Assembly (NCBI RefSeq): GCF_010389155.1
Contig: NC_057764.1
Coordinates: forward strand, 37,642,275 to 37,706,274
Direction of reading: 5' to 3'
DNA from: Erigeron canadensis
Lineage: Eukaryota > Streptophyta > Magnoliopsida > Asterales > Asteraceae
Length of the DNA: 64,000 nucleotides
Shown: positions 53,001-64,000 of the stretch, piece after piece
Numbering within the stretch: the first letter of the stretch is position 1
Layout of the letters: each line of letters begins with the position of its first letter
Notes under the pieces: generated by a model
The model's input: the letters and a program-made list of their open reading frames with translations, nothing else
Databases searched by the model: none
What the model was told of the DNA's origin: nothing
Program-made: the position numbers and the translations under genes

Positions 53001-54264
53001 CACGCTGGCTTCAGAGGTGGTGATGTTATACCTAGAAATAACCCTAATGTGCGCCCACGAGAGGGAGATTGGATGTGCACTGATCCGACGTAAGTTCCGA
53101 GCCCTTCTATTTGTTATTCTGCGTAGAACAGCAGTTGGAAGTTGAAACAACATTTTTTGTAGGTTTTTGCTCAATGATGGGTGGTTTTACGTATTTTGTT
53201 TCATTGGGTTTTTATGGAGGTTGCATGATCTGTAAGTTGGGCAAAATGGGTAATGGGTTAAAACTAAAAACAAGTCATATTGGGCTGGGTTGAACTGTCC
53301 ACTTATAATCCATATCTCTAAATATATTAAACAAGTAGGCAATTAGTGTGTCAAATACAGCTTTTTACCCGTTTGAGCCATTCCCTTTTTCACTAGCCTT
53401 TTGTTAACATTACGTGGTTAACTTGCTAGACATCAAGCCAAATTGACCCATCATGGATTGAAATCTCCACCTCTAGGTTTGTGCATCAATATTAAACAGG
53501 AGAGTGTGATTTTTATGCTTTGAAACCTGGCGCATGGTTTGTGCATCAATATTAAACAGGAGAGTGTGATTTTTATGCTTTGAAACCTGGTGCATGGTTC
53601 GTGGATTGTTATTTTGGTATATATATGCTTCCCTTTTTAAAGCAAATTTATTTTTCTCTTACTTGGTTTCTTGTTGGTATTATCTCTCAGATGCAACAAT
53701 CTGAACTTTGCAAGGCGTGAATACTGTAACAACTGCAATCGGTCCCGTTACACTCTAGGGAGTCCTAGAAGAGGCTACCCTGGCCCACCTCTCATGCCAC
53801 GCCGGTTCCCTGGACCTCCACTTGACCGGTCACCAGGGAGATCTTTCAATGGCTATCGGTCCCCTCCTCGAGGTTTTGGTAGAGATGGCCCTAGGGATTT
53901 TGGCATGCCAGTTCCTCCACTGCACCACCCCAGGCATGAAGGGCGGTTTTTCAGGGATCATCACAGGCCTGACTACTTCGAAGATGAGATGCGAGAGAGG
54001 AACAGATTTGACAGGCCAGGGCCACCACTGGATTGGGGAAGAGACAGAAAAGTGTATGACAGGCGCCCACCTCTATCCCCACCCGGATCACCACCACCAC
54101 CTTCTTTGGGGCGTGCAGGCAGTGGACGATGGGTTCGTGATGAAAGAGAACGAAGCAGGTCTCCTGTTAGGGGCGGGCTAGAGTCACCTAAAGATTATAG
54201 GCGAGATGGTTACTTGGACAGGGGGCGTGATGAGCGCAGGGCTGTGGAACGTGGTCCATATTAG
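50057..54264 (+). CDS. RanBP2-type zinc-finger, FGG-repeat RNA-binding protein
   Basis: Three exons: 50057-50243, 52729-53089 and 53691-54264; 373 residues. The N-terminus (HHQPLLSSLVVRP, YEPGEVRPDRFP) is shared with an Arabidopsis RNA-binding protein-related gene (At4g28990 by recall). An RGRFGG/GRFGGG repeat follows at about 116-145, then one RanBP2-type zinc finger at about 177-199 (DWMCTDPTC, then REYCNNC; four cysteines spaced C-x4-C-x10-C-x2-C), split between exons 2 and 3. The C-terminal half is rich in Pro, Arg, Gly and Asp (SPPRG, PGPPL, RSRSP). Such fingers usually bind single-stranded RNA and the low-complexity parts suggest ribonucleoprotein granules or splicing; the exact role is unknown. 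Intron 1 is about 2.5 kb and holds no other gene. ATG at 50057 chosen: it opens the conserved MSSRDKD start, while an upstream in-frame ATG at 50009 precedes it in the presumed 5' UTR. Confidence 0.85.
52891..52990. repeat. In-frame minisatellite coding GRFGG repeats
   Basis: A 15-bp unit (GGTGGCAGGTTTGGA and variants) repeats about six to seven times, each coding GGRFG. Because the unit is a multiple of three, copy changes keep the frame. Confidence 0.9.
53476..53610. repeat. 60-bp tandem duplication in intron 2 of the zinc-finger gene
   Basis: GGTTTGTGCATCAATATTAA begins at 53476 and again at 53536, both running to ATGCTTTGAAACCTGG. A third partial start (GGTTCGTGG) is near 53596. Only one base differs between the two full copies. 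Confidence 0.9.
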
Positions 54265-55464
54265 ATTTGAGATTTATTTAGAGGTTTTGGGTTTAGGAGA
54301 GTGTAAACTTGTGTTGAATGCTTGACTCATGTGGTTCAGGTGTGTTGCAAATGTTGTGAACTCTTATTAGATAATGGTTATGCTTTGCCGCTTTGGTGGT
54401 TTCATTTTTTAAAAGGGCTATCTAGACATGATAGTTTTGTAAATACAAAATCGACGGTCAAAAAAGCAACCTCAATTTGCTGTCACTCAGAGTTGATAGG
54501 TCAGGACAAAAGAGTGACTTAATGTTTGCTATTTTATTTGAAGCAATTCATTTTTAATTAGTGACGGCGAACTTTCAAGTAAAATCAAAATATCTTTTTG
54601 AAGTGCTATCTGGGAGACCATTTTCTATTTAAATTAGGACTAGTCGAACTCGATTTGTACTATGATGAACAAGGACGTAAATATACATTATTCATAGTGA
54701 TGCTAGGGGTGAGGTGCCAGACAAAATGATACCAGTCTAAGTTTTATACTCCCTCCGTCTCAATTTAAATGTCCTATTTTGACTTGTCAAGTCTTCCTTT
54801 CATAACTTTGACCGTAAATAATTTTGTTTATGTTATATATTACTTGATGAAAATCATATCAATGTAAAATACATTTAAAACCCTATCCAATCATATATAT
54901 TATATCAAATATTATATAATACAAACAAAAATATTAACGGTCAAAGTTAAGCACGAAAGACCCAAAATGTCAAACTATGACATTTAAATTGGGACGGAAT
55001 GAGTATTAAGAAACGGTTTTTGGTCTGAAAAATGGTTCTTCGTTTCGGAAAAAGCTATTAAATCAGGACTAGATTTGTACAAATAGTTGGCCATCAGTTC
55101 CGTAATTTGGTAACACCCACTAATAAATGATGCAACTGCTAAAAACAGTCGCCTTACCAATAACAAAGACAAATCAAGCCACTGACACATTTGAAACTTA
55201 TTTCATGTATATGGAACTAAAATCAGAGATATACATAGAAGAAAATGGAACTGCTAAATCACATTTCCAAGTACAAATATATTTAACTCGACTAGTACAA
55301 ATAAAGAACCCAAGTACAAATATCCAGAAAAAGACGATAAAGAACCCAAGTACAAATAGTTAACTCGACTAGTAAAGCAAACTTATTTAACAGCAGATAC
55401 TATATTTATTAATCACAAAAGCAGCATCTTTCTTGTAAAATAATAATTGACGTGTTGCCGTTGC
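54265..55464. other. Convergent intergenic region with a Stowaway MITE
   Basis: Lies between the ends of the zinc-finger gene (+) and AIM1 (-). It should hold both 3' UTRs. A complete Stowaway element is listed separately. Repeated words (AAAGAACCCAAGTACAAATA) occur twice near 55303 and 55340. No gene supported. Confidence 0.6.
54749..55003. mobile_element. Stowaway (Tc1/mariner-type) MITE, 255 bp
   Basis: Starts CTCCCTCCGTCTCAATTTAA and ends TTAAATTGGGACGGAATGAG, the hallmark Stowaway terminal inverted repeat. A TA dinucleotide flanks each side (54747-54748 and 55004-55005), the expected target duplication. Interior has no coding capacity. Confidence 0.92.
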
Positions 55465-58400
55465 CTACAGACAAGACCTCGAACTTGCAGATGTCGATAA
55501 TGGAGCACTCTGCAAAAGCCAAAAACATATCAGAATCTTATGTAAAAATTACCCCGGAAAAAAGTGAACAAAAACGAACGGAAAGGCTCATCCTCACCAG
55601 TGGGACCCCGTTTTTGGCTCTTTCTTCAAGAAATCTTGACGGCTTATAGAAGTTTCCGTATCTTTCAGACCATTTTTTGAGACTTGCATATATGTGTTTA
55701 GCCCCAACTAGGTCTCCCCAGAACACAATACCACCACTGCAATAAATTAAAGATAGATTATAAAAACATGTTTTTCGTTGTCCTAAAATGATCAGATCAA
55801 GAATGGCATATATAGATAGAATAACTAACCGGTAAGAGGGAAAACTCATTCCAAGAACAGATGCAACATCAAGATCAGATGCCCGAACCACAACTCCTTC
55901 CTCTAGAACCCGACAAGCCTCATTCACCACCGGAAACAGTACCATCTCCACAACTTCTTGATCAGTGATATTTATAGACTGGCACACATATTTCAGGAAA
56001 CATATTACTTGCAAGTTTGTGCTCTCTGTTTAGGTAATTCGACAAAGTGGAAAGAGAGTGGGCCAGACGGGTTCGAAAGCGGTTCCAGTGAAAATGAGTT
56101 ATTTTTATCTGGGCCAGGTAGAGTTGTGTTGACCACAAACACGTTTTATCCTATCACGACTTATTAAACATAGTTAATGATAACAAAAACAAGACTAACA
56201 CATATGCTCTTGGCGACTTTCAAGTTTCAACCCATTTGGCGCGTTCAAACTAGTCCTAGATTAGCTTTCTTTTTATGTGATCCACTTGAGACAAGTAACC
56301 AATTTCATAAGTGAATGGGGTGAAAGTCAATTTGTATTACCTTCGCAGGATTTTAAGTAGAATTAATAATGGTGTGCTTTGGTAGGTAAATGTGTGAAAT
56401 AAATATTACCTTCCCTCCAGGAATAAGATTGACTTGTCTTTTAGATTCTTCGATAACCGAGAGCACTTGGGGATCAGGCTTTGGCTTGCTACCTTTCTCG
56501 TAAATGTAATATCCTTTTCCATTATTTTTACCTGGAACAGAGGTCTTGTGTAAACAAAAGAGCATTGCTTTCAAGGTCATGACAATATGAACGTAACATA
56601 ACACATAAAATGCCTTACCATTTCGTCCACTTTTAATCAGAAGGTCATTTAAAGGAGCAGTGAATGTGCGATCAGGAAAAGCAGTAGCAAATTCTTTAGC
56701 TACAGCAACAGCTACACCATATCCAGCTAAATCCTGAAGTCTATAATCAAAATTGCAAACGATATTCTTGAAATCCGATTTCCCCACAATGGTAGTTTGA
56801 ATTGCAGGACAGCATATAAAAGTAGTTTTCAAGTTCAAATTTGAATAGAGTATACGGAAAATTTTAGAACACATCCCTATCGTGTATACGTGTCTCTTGA
56901 CACACTCAATTTAAGGATACGACATTTGAATAATAATGTAAGGAACTCATATCAAACTGAAGTTTAAAAGCAGGTGTCAACCTCATATAAAAGCCAAGGT
57001 GAAGAACTTACTGGAGTGGTCCCATGGGGAGTCCAAAGCTGGTGATCAGCCTATCAATTCTATAAAAATCGACACCTAAATGAAGCAAAAGTTGTGCTCC
57101 CTGATTGTATGGGAAGAAGGTGCGATTAACAGCAAACCCTGTACAATTTCCCACCACAACAGGAGATTTCTTTATCATTTTCCCAACTGTCATAAGGTCA
57201 AGAATGACTTGTGCAGAAGTCTTCTCTGTTCGGACTATTTCCAGTAGAGGCATCACATGAGCCGGACTGTAATCATTATACAAGAGAAATAAGCCTTTTA
57301 AAAAAAATAAAAGAGAAATAAAGGTTAGTTCAGAATTCTCATTCTTGAGTAGAGATGGCAAGATTTTCGTGTCAATACAGCAAGAGATGAAACATGTCAT
57401 TTTTACTATATCCTTGAAACGGTACTTCTTAAGAAAAAATTGATGCATTTCCATGATTACAATAACAATATTCTAAAAAGATTTAGTTTGTTCGGCTTTT
57501 TACTAATAGATTAATTTGACCCATTTGAAATAAAACACAACCTAATTGACCAATTCAACTCTAAATGGGTTAAAGTGGCCACCTCTAATCTTCATTTTTT
57601 TTATACCACGGGTGTTAGTAATCTCGGAGGTTCATCCAAAGAGTACCACTAATACCCATTTTAGGTAAGTTTTCTCAAGTTATCTGCTTTATAACAAAAA
57701 CATCAAAAAATAGTACAAAGATGTGGATTCTGTTATTTAACCTGAAGAAATGTGCGCCCACAACTCGATCTTGAGATTTAATTTTCTGTCCTACTAAATT
57801 GAGGTCAATGGTAGACGTATTGGTTGCCAAAATGCAATGAGGAGGACATATGTTCTCAATCTCACTAAAGATCTTTTGCTTTAATGGAACATTCTCTATA
57901 ACTGCCTGCGATTAGAACAGCTCAATTTAGCAATGATAGAGTTATCAAACAGTGTTACGTATAAGGTTCATATTCTAATTTTTTTAGGATGTTATAACTT
58001 AATCTTAAGGAGAGCATACCTCTATAACCATATCTACATCTTTAAATTGTGAGTAGTCTAATACCCCTGTAACCATTGACAAGGCTTTCTCAGCTTGAGT
58101 CTGTCCTAACTTCTTCCTTGCAACCAAACTTCTAACATTTGCTACCACCACAAAGTATAATCACATTAAGATTCATAACAACAGAAATCCCTTTTATTAA
58201 TATAGGTAAGTTACATAATCAACTAAGACACTCTAAATTTACAGGTCGCAAGATGGGCAGGTAAGATAACAGGTTAAACCTGATTTAGTAAAAACAGTCT
58301 TTTTTTTTTTTTACTTCATTCAAAAAATAATACAATGCATTAAATGTGATTACAAAATACAAACATGATAGTACTAAATTCAGAATCTAAATCTTGGATA

Positions 58401-61400
58401 GAACAATTTAGGAGTGCGTTTGAAAGACTTTCGATCACCTTTAACCTTTTGACCTGCTTGACCCATTCCCCTTGCAATATTTTTCTATTTAACCCCTTGA
58501 GATAAAACTGAACCTAAATCGACCATTAATTATTAACGGGTCAATATTGGCACCTATCTAAAATGGATAAAAGTATACCTTCAATTGTTTTTATTCCCTT
58601 CTGCAGATACTCAGAGTTGACTTCCTTGAGAACAACATTTATATTACTAAGGATAAGGGCGGTAGCTATTCCAGAGCCCATTAGACCGCCACCAATCACA
58701 GCAACCTTCTTGACACTCCCTGGCTTGAGACCAACATCAGTAACTTTAGGTACCTGTTGATTGAAGAATACAAAGTTTAGATTGTAGATATATTGAAATT
58801 TGAGGGCACAAGATAATAGATGTACATAAATATAAGATTGTACCTTGGAAATTGCACGTTGTGCAAAAAATATATGAACAAGACCTTTTGCTGTGTCTGA
58901 AAGAACAAGCTCATTGAACACCTTGACCTCCTGAAGAACAAAATTTTATATCTTCTTTAGCTTGTATTAATAGATATGTAATATTGAATAATTAGAATCA
59001 TATGACCGGCTGTTATAAACTGTACTGCAATAAATTATAAAGATGTGTTTCTTTCTGCCTGAATTTGTAATACTAACCTTTGACGACGTTGAATACTTGA
59101 CAGACTTTATATGATATTTAAAAAATCATAAAATACACGTATATAGCTAAATTGACTCTATTTATTAGTGAATAACTTTTGGTGTAGAAGGTATCAATAT
59201 GTTTATCCAAATTATTAGATGATCACTTTCAAATGCATTTCCAATCTCATCAGCAAGAGAGAGAAATGTTAAACAAAAATACCCGAAGAACACCAGCATA
59301 TCCTCCATGAATAATGCCTTCCTCAATCACATCAAGGCATGCTTGATGTTGTGGCATATTAGGAGCTGTTCGTTTGGCTAGTTGTCGAGCATTTTTGATT
59401 ATCTCGCGTGCTTCTGATAAGGAACCGATCTTGTCAATACGATGAAGTGAACGCACCCAAGGTCTACGCCCTTCTGCGATGTCTAAAGCCCATTGCCTAG
59501 ACACATTCAACAATTCTTGAGGAGGTACAATTGCATCAATGAGACCAAGTTTTGCACCTTCCTCGGAGAGTATCGGTTTGGATGTCTACAAGAGAAATTC
59601 TTAATTAATATCACAGATTTACTTAAAAGTTCATGACGATTAAACACTACAGCTGGAACAATTTGACCCATATAACCTGTTCTGATTTAAGCTAAGCGTT
59701 ATGGTTGGATTATATGACCTATCAACAGTAGACCTAACCCTAATAGACCCACTCATAAGTGATAATTAAATGGGTTGAAATTAGGAGTGAAGAGCTCACC
59801 AGCATCATATCAATCGCCTTTGACAACCCCACAAGCCTAGGAAGTCTTTGCGTACCTTCAAAACCATATTACATATATGATAAACTCCCTTCATAAAATC
59901 ATATTAATATATATTTACAAAAAGTTATTAAAGTTATATGCACCTCCAAAACCTGGCATCACTCCGAGAGACAGTTCAGGCAAGCCAAGTTGAGTTTTTG
60001 GAGCTGCAATACGGGCATGGCACCCCTGCATAAACCAATAAGATAAACTCGTTTTAGGTAAATATTGAGGCAAAATATAAATAAACAAAAACAAAAATAC
60101 AAACCATTGCAACTTCTAGGCCACCCCCAAGTGCAAGTCCTTGTACAGCAGCAACTATGGGCTTCTTGGCATCTAGGTGTACCCAAAAGATACAGCGAAG
60201 CAAATTGTATTAATGAATAAAGACCTTTACACAAAAAGGAGGAGCCGAGGAGGTGAGAATATGAGTGCGTAACTTCTCATTTCAGATGATCTTACCTAGG
60301 GTTGAGTTGAACCAACCCATTCCATCTTTTACAGTTTTACATCTATCTTTCTAAATTTGAATTATTAATGTCTATTAGAAATAAAATATTTATTGTCAAA
60401 ATAACAATTTGTATCTCTAATTAAAACAGATTTTTAAATTTCAAAAAGAAATCAAGATGATTTTAAGCAATTGATCTCACTTTGGTTGACTTCATTTGAC
60501 CAGTAAGGAATTAAAAAGTTCACCCATTTGACTTTGGAGAAAAAAAACACCCAAGTCAATCCGTTTTAGGTAAATGCCACCTCTACAACAAATATTAGTG
60601 ATTGGGAAACTAACCTTCAAGGGTGTTATTTACCAAGGAAACAGATACATCAGGTAGTTGATTTATGTCTCCTGTCATGTTAAAAGCCAATTCTCAACAC
60701 AGGTTTGAGGAGCATACAGAAAAATATCAAAGAGAAAAAACATATAGAACGCTAGCTGTTATGAAGGTGACGCCGAAGAAGTTATACCAGTCTTGTGAAC
60801 TTTCTGAAACACATTGATGTCAAATCCACCGGAAAATCTCCCATTATTCCCTTCATAGAGAAAGAAAGATCGGCTTTAGGCATGCAAGTTATTAGTTTGA
60901 CTCGATAATCCACTGAATATATAAAGCATAATTCCAAAAGAATAACAGTTGAAGATATTAGTTATGAATTAGTAACAAACTTTGCATCAACAGTGTAGGA
61001 AATTGCAAATCAATTTACTTTGTTCTGATAAATCTCATCTTATGACCCACTAGTGAAAATGAATCGTTCTTATGAAAAATAAAAATTGGCTATTTTTTGA
61101 ATTTCTGATCTTGTTGACGTTAATCATATGGGTATCACATTTGTTCAAGAACAAGGGCAAAAGAGCGTTCGAATATCCTAACATAAGTCTTAAAAATCAG
61201 TGTTTTTCTCAAAAACTTTGTATCTTATATCATTATGTTTACTTGGGTATGACACTATTACTCATTAAAACTTTCAAACTGGTGATATTAGTCTCTAGAT
61301 AATATGCATATCAAATGCCAAGTTAAACCTGTGTTCTCAAAGGCTTAACACTGTCGAGTGTTTAAAACTTTGAATAGATGAATTATTTACAACAATTCCT

Positions 61401-62294
61401 TCCACTAAACATACCATAAGTCATAAGTCATAACTATATTTTCAAATAGTTTTTCCAAAGACTCATTATATTATTAAGTTCTATCAAAAACCCTTATTAA
61501 CAAATGGAAGTTTGGTCATTCTATATCGAACCTAAATCATATTGGTCTACCAAAACAGACTATCTTGATGAAATTTTTTCGAGTTCAAGATTTCAAGTGG
61601 TTGGCAGTCACTTTCTTTGTTTGGTTTTACCAGACAGATCCTAAATGTAAATATTTATTATAAGGCTTTTGCTAACCATAACCGCCCGCTAATGTTAAAG
61701 ATCAACCATCATGTACAACATTTTACTAATTGTAAACCATAGCAATGACAGCCCAATAAAAAAAGTAAAAGATGAATATAAGAAATTACCAGTCAAAACA
61801 ATTGCTTTGACATCATCTCTTCTCATAGCTTCTGCAAATTTCTCTTTCAATCCAGCAAGAACTTTCAAAAAAATTTTAAAAAAAATGGTTAGTCATTAAC
61901 ACGAAATAAAAACTGAAGATTTTCCAACTACCAAATACAAACTACATCTTTATCACTAGATCTAAGAACCCAATTAAAATCAAAACAAGACAATTACATA
62001 CAACAAAATCACAGAAAAAAATGATTGATAAAGTAAGGTGCTTTTCATGAAAGATTAAAAACCCAGTTGAAATAAAATCAAGAAAAAGATATACAACAAA
62101 AGCCCAGAGAAAATAATTGATAAAGTAAGGTGCTTTTTATGAGATTTAATTATCATTTTATTTATCAAAAAAAAATCCAATTGGAAAGAAAGAAGCTTAC
62201 TTGGGAGAGCTAAAGCATTAACAGGAGGATTAGAAATGGTGATCAAAGCAACACCATCAGAACCAACTTCCATGGTGACAGATATCTGTGCCAT
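55465..62294 (-). CDS. AIM1: AIM1-type peroxisomal multifunctional beta-oxidation protein
   Basis: Eighteen exons on the minus strand: 62294-62201, 61861-61790, 60850-60788, 60671-60615, 60172-60105, 60025-59944, 59855-59800, 59585-59283, 58930-58844, 58753-58579, 58141-58020, 57905-57742, 57266-57012, 56740-56619, 56531-56410, 55978-55830, 55736-55598 and 55509-55465; 724 residues, every junction in frame. The N-terminal enoyl-CoA hydratase shows NPPVNALA, GGLEVAMGCHARIAAPKTQL and GLPELSLGVMPGFGGTQRL. The NAD-binding loop VAVIGGGLMGSGIA (about 311-324) and the dehydrogenase motifs NTSTID, HFFSPAHVMPLLEI and GFAVNRTFFPY follow. AIM1 performs hydration and 3-hydroxyacyl-CoA dehydrogenation in peroxisomal beta-oxidation, including jasmonate and cinnamate side-chain shortening. 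The C-terminus reads SSRSCL; the Arabidopsis protein ends SSRSKL, so the peroxisomal signal is unusual. A TATA box lies about 80 bp upstream. Confidence 0.94.
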
Positions 62295-62373
62295 TTTTGG
62301 TTATTTTGTTTGTTGAGCAGACAGAGTGATAGAGAGTCCTAACAAAGTCAATATGCAAAGAAGAAGATGATCA

Positions 62374-62383
62374 CTATATATAG
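62374..62383 (-). promoter_or_regulatory. TATA box of AIM1
   Basis: CTATATATAG about 80 bp upstream of the AIM1 ATG (62294) on the minus strand. The motif is palindromic, so orientation is taken from the gene. Confidence 0.5.
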
Positions 62384-62933
62384 GTGTGTGTATATATATG
62401 AAGATTCGTACAGAGATTGAAAAAGCAATATAAAAGGGTGAGGGTTGGTTAGAGTCAGTGTGAAAAACTTGACCAAAGGAAGTCAACAACTCACCAAGCT
62501 TGTGTGTTAGATTGTTTATTGCATCTATTTTATTTATAAAAAAATGTGTTTAGCAATTATTTGCATCTATCACTTTTGGCTCACAATTCTATGCCTAAAA
62601 TAGATTTAGCATGAAAGTTGAAAACTTGAAATGTTTAAATTCTATCTACAGTATTAAATCCAACCTTATCATCAAAAAATGATTATTAACTTTTAAATAA
62701 AATTTAATCCAAAATGAAATGTTTTGTTCTATCTGCATATTAATTCATCCTTATCATCCAAAATTATATAGAAATTATTATTTAACTTTTAAATAAAATT
62801 TAATCCAAGGTTACCAATTCAACAGAACTTTTTAAAAATGAATGATGCCCTTTTTACCCTTTCAAAAAAAGAAAATAGATCTACTATTAACAAATATACT
62901 TGTATTTTAATTAACTAGGTATAATAAAACAAA

Positions 62934-63320
62934 TCTCTATCTCTATATTAAATAAAAAGGGATTGTAATGACATCATCATTTTATAAAGTTATCTTATTT
63001 GTCACTTCTAATATTTTTCTTAAAATTTGTTTTTTTATAATTTAATTATAAATTCATAAATACTTTCTTTCTTGAAGTTTATTTATTTATTTTATTTATA
63101 ATGTCATTTTAAGAAAAAATGTTTTTATTTTCTTTTGAACACTCTAATAATTTGTACATAGCAAATTTCTAAATTATGTGCATATTATGTGGGTTAATAA
63201 ACAAATTATATTTATTTAAAACATAATGTATATTATTTTGAGGTTATGAGTAAAGAGTAGCGAGGATACATTTTTACAATTTGTTAATGTGCCCGGGTTG
63301 AACCCGGGTATATTAGCTAG
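62934..63320 (+). mobile_element. Non-autonomous Helitron (387 bp)
   Basis: Starts TCTCTATCTCTATATTAAAT after an A and ends with hairpin CCCGGGTTGAACCCGGG (63292-63308), eight bases and CTAG (63317-63320) followed by T. All four Helitron end features are present. No coding capacity. Confidence 0.75.
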
Positions 63321-63389
63321 TATCAAATTAAAATAAATAATATAATAGGTTTATCTTCACTGAAAAATCACCGTGTATCATGAAAAAGT

Positions 63390-63555
63390 GAGTGTGGGGT
63401 TGTCACAAACCTAAGTTTGGTGAAAAACCTCTCACATATTAATATTTTAATATTAATGAATAAATAATCAGCCCCCTGATTTTTATGGAATTAAAAATCA
63501 AGATGTGAGGGGTTTTTCACCCAAGTTGGGTGTAGGACTACCCCACCTTACCTTC

Positions 63556-63560
<5 letters not shown>
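63390..63560. repeat. Imperfect inverted repeat, MITE-like
   Basis: GTGGGGTTGTCACAAACCTA then AACCTCTCACATATTAATA on the left pairs with GATGTGAGGGGTTTTTCACC then GGACTACCCCACC on the right, around an AT-rich loop. A partly related segment (GAGGGGTTCCACACCTAAGC) lies at about 63748-63770. Superfamily not resolved. Confidence 0.5.

Positions 63561-63607
<47 letters not shown>
63559..63607. repeat. Long (TA)n microsatellite
   Basis: About 24 uninterrupted TA units. Confidence 0.95.
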
Positions 63608-63611
<4 letters not shown>

Positions 63612-63800
63612 TGTGGATGGGAATATAAGACTGTCGGGTATTTTAGTTTAGGTGTGGAACATTCACATATTGTTTTTTTAATTTATAAAAATCATGGGGG
63701 CCCATGCATTTATTTATTAAACAATAAATAATAAAATATTAGTATATGAGGGGTTCCACACCTAAGCTTAGGTGTTGGATAACCTTATAAAAATTTTCTC

Positions 63801-63831
<31 letters not shown>

Positions 63832-63922
63832 CGCGCGCTTCATGAATATTTTATCATATATATACATACATATATATGTGTGTGTGTGTGCGCGCGTGCG
63901 CGCTTCATGAATATTTTATCAT
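63801..63922. repeat. Duplicated (AT)n(GT)n(GC)n alternating tract
   Basis: TATATATATGTGTGTGTG followed by a GCGCGCGCTTCATGAATATT stretch occurs twice (about 63801-63860 and 63868-63922). Both copies end in CTTCATGAATATTTTATCAT. The second copy has a GCGCGTGCGCGC variant. The tracts are strictly alternating purine and pyrimidine. Confidence 0.85.
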
Positions 63923-64000
63923 AATCTGAAGTTCAAAATATTGTCTTATTTGTTTTACTTTAATATTTGTTTTACAATAATCAACCTCAACACTTGTATA

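Larger units (their letters stand above)
62384..64000. other. Intergenic region upstream of AIM1
   Basis: Holds the distal AIM1 promoter, a 387-bp Helitron, an imperfect inverted-repeat pair (GTGAGGGGTTTTTCAC / GTGAAAAACCTCTCAC, about 63420-63520), a long (TA)n and an alternating purine-pyrimidine tract. A related end of the small element at 12296-12478 appears at about 63940-63980. No gene supported. Confidence 0.6.

Noticed and set aside
52725..53174. A 149-residue minus-strand frame with TKPTTSKPS-like repeats
   Set aside because: It is the antisense shadow of the GRFGG repeat in the zinc-finger gene.

Overview
This is a window of nuclear DNA from a flowering plant. It is AT-rich, its genes are split by many short introns, its protein families are plant-specific or typical of plants, and the intergenic space is full of plant transposon remnants. 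The protein sequences look eudicot; an asterid (for example Asteraceae) is my guess, but the species cannot be fixed from sequence alone. I rebuilt eight protein-coding genes exon by exon. Every reading frame closes across every junction, so all eight look intact. I saw no intact autonomous transposon, tRNA or rRNA gene, CRISPR array or bacterial-type operon.

Layout. 1-3.65 kb: intergenic, with small transposon relics. 3.66-5.19 kb (-): a SPEAR/TIE-type TCP-interacting transcriptional repressor with a C-terminal EAR motif. 5.2-22.8 kb: a gene desert of about 17.6 kb holding CACTA-like, hAT-like, Helitron-like and SINE pieces, including an hAT-type insertion nested in a tandem triplicated repeat. 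22.8-28.4 kb (+): the plastid EF-Ts polyprotein PETs (two S1 domains, an acidic linker, two EF-Ts domains). 31.0-32.75 kb (+): a secreted bark-storage-protein/nucleosidase-like protein. 33.5-38.25 kb (+): a LIN/CERBERUS-like U-box E3 ligase with WD40 repeats. 40.9-42.3 kb (+): a cytosolic type II peroxiredoxin. 44.7-47.0 kb (+): a type-II ROP GTPase. 47.0-50.0 kb: Helitrons, a SINE and a nested LINE fragment. 50.1-54.3 kb (+): a RanBP2-type zinc-finger protein with FGG repeats. 55.5-62.3 kb (-): AIM1, the peroxisomal beta-oxidation multifunctional protein. 62.3-64 kb: a short Helitron and an AT/GT/GC alternating tract.

The genes are not an operon. They do look like a conserved syntenic block: from memory, close relatives of six of the eight (TIE1, a phosphorylase-superfamily protein, ROP9, an RNA-binding zinc-finger protein, AIM1, PETs/EMB2726) lie together around At4g28840-At4g29060 in Arabidopsis.

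The points most worth checking are protein-level departures from family norms: a type II peroxiredoxin without its resolving cysteine, an AIM1 whose peroxisomal signal reads SCL instead of SKL/SRL, a ROP whose last intron, if retained, would restore a prenylation motif, and a tandemly amplified exon in PETs. I found no clearly new multi-gene system.
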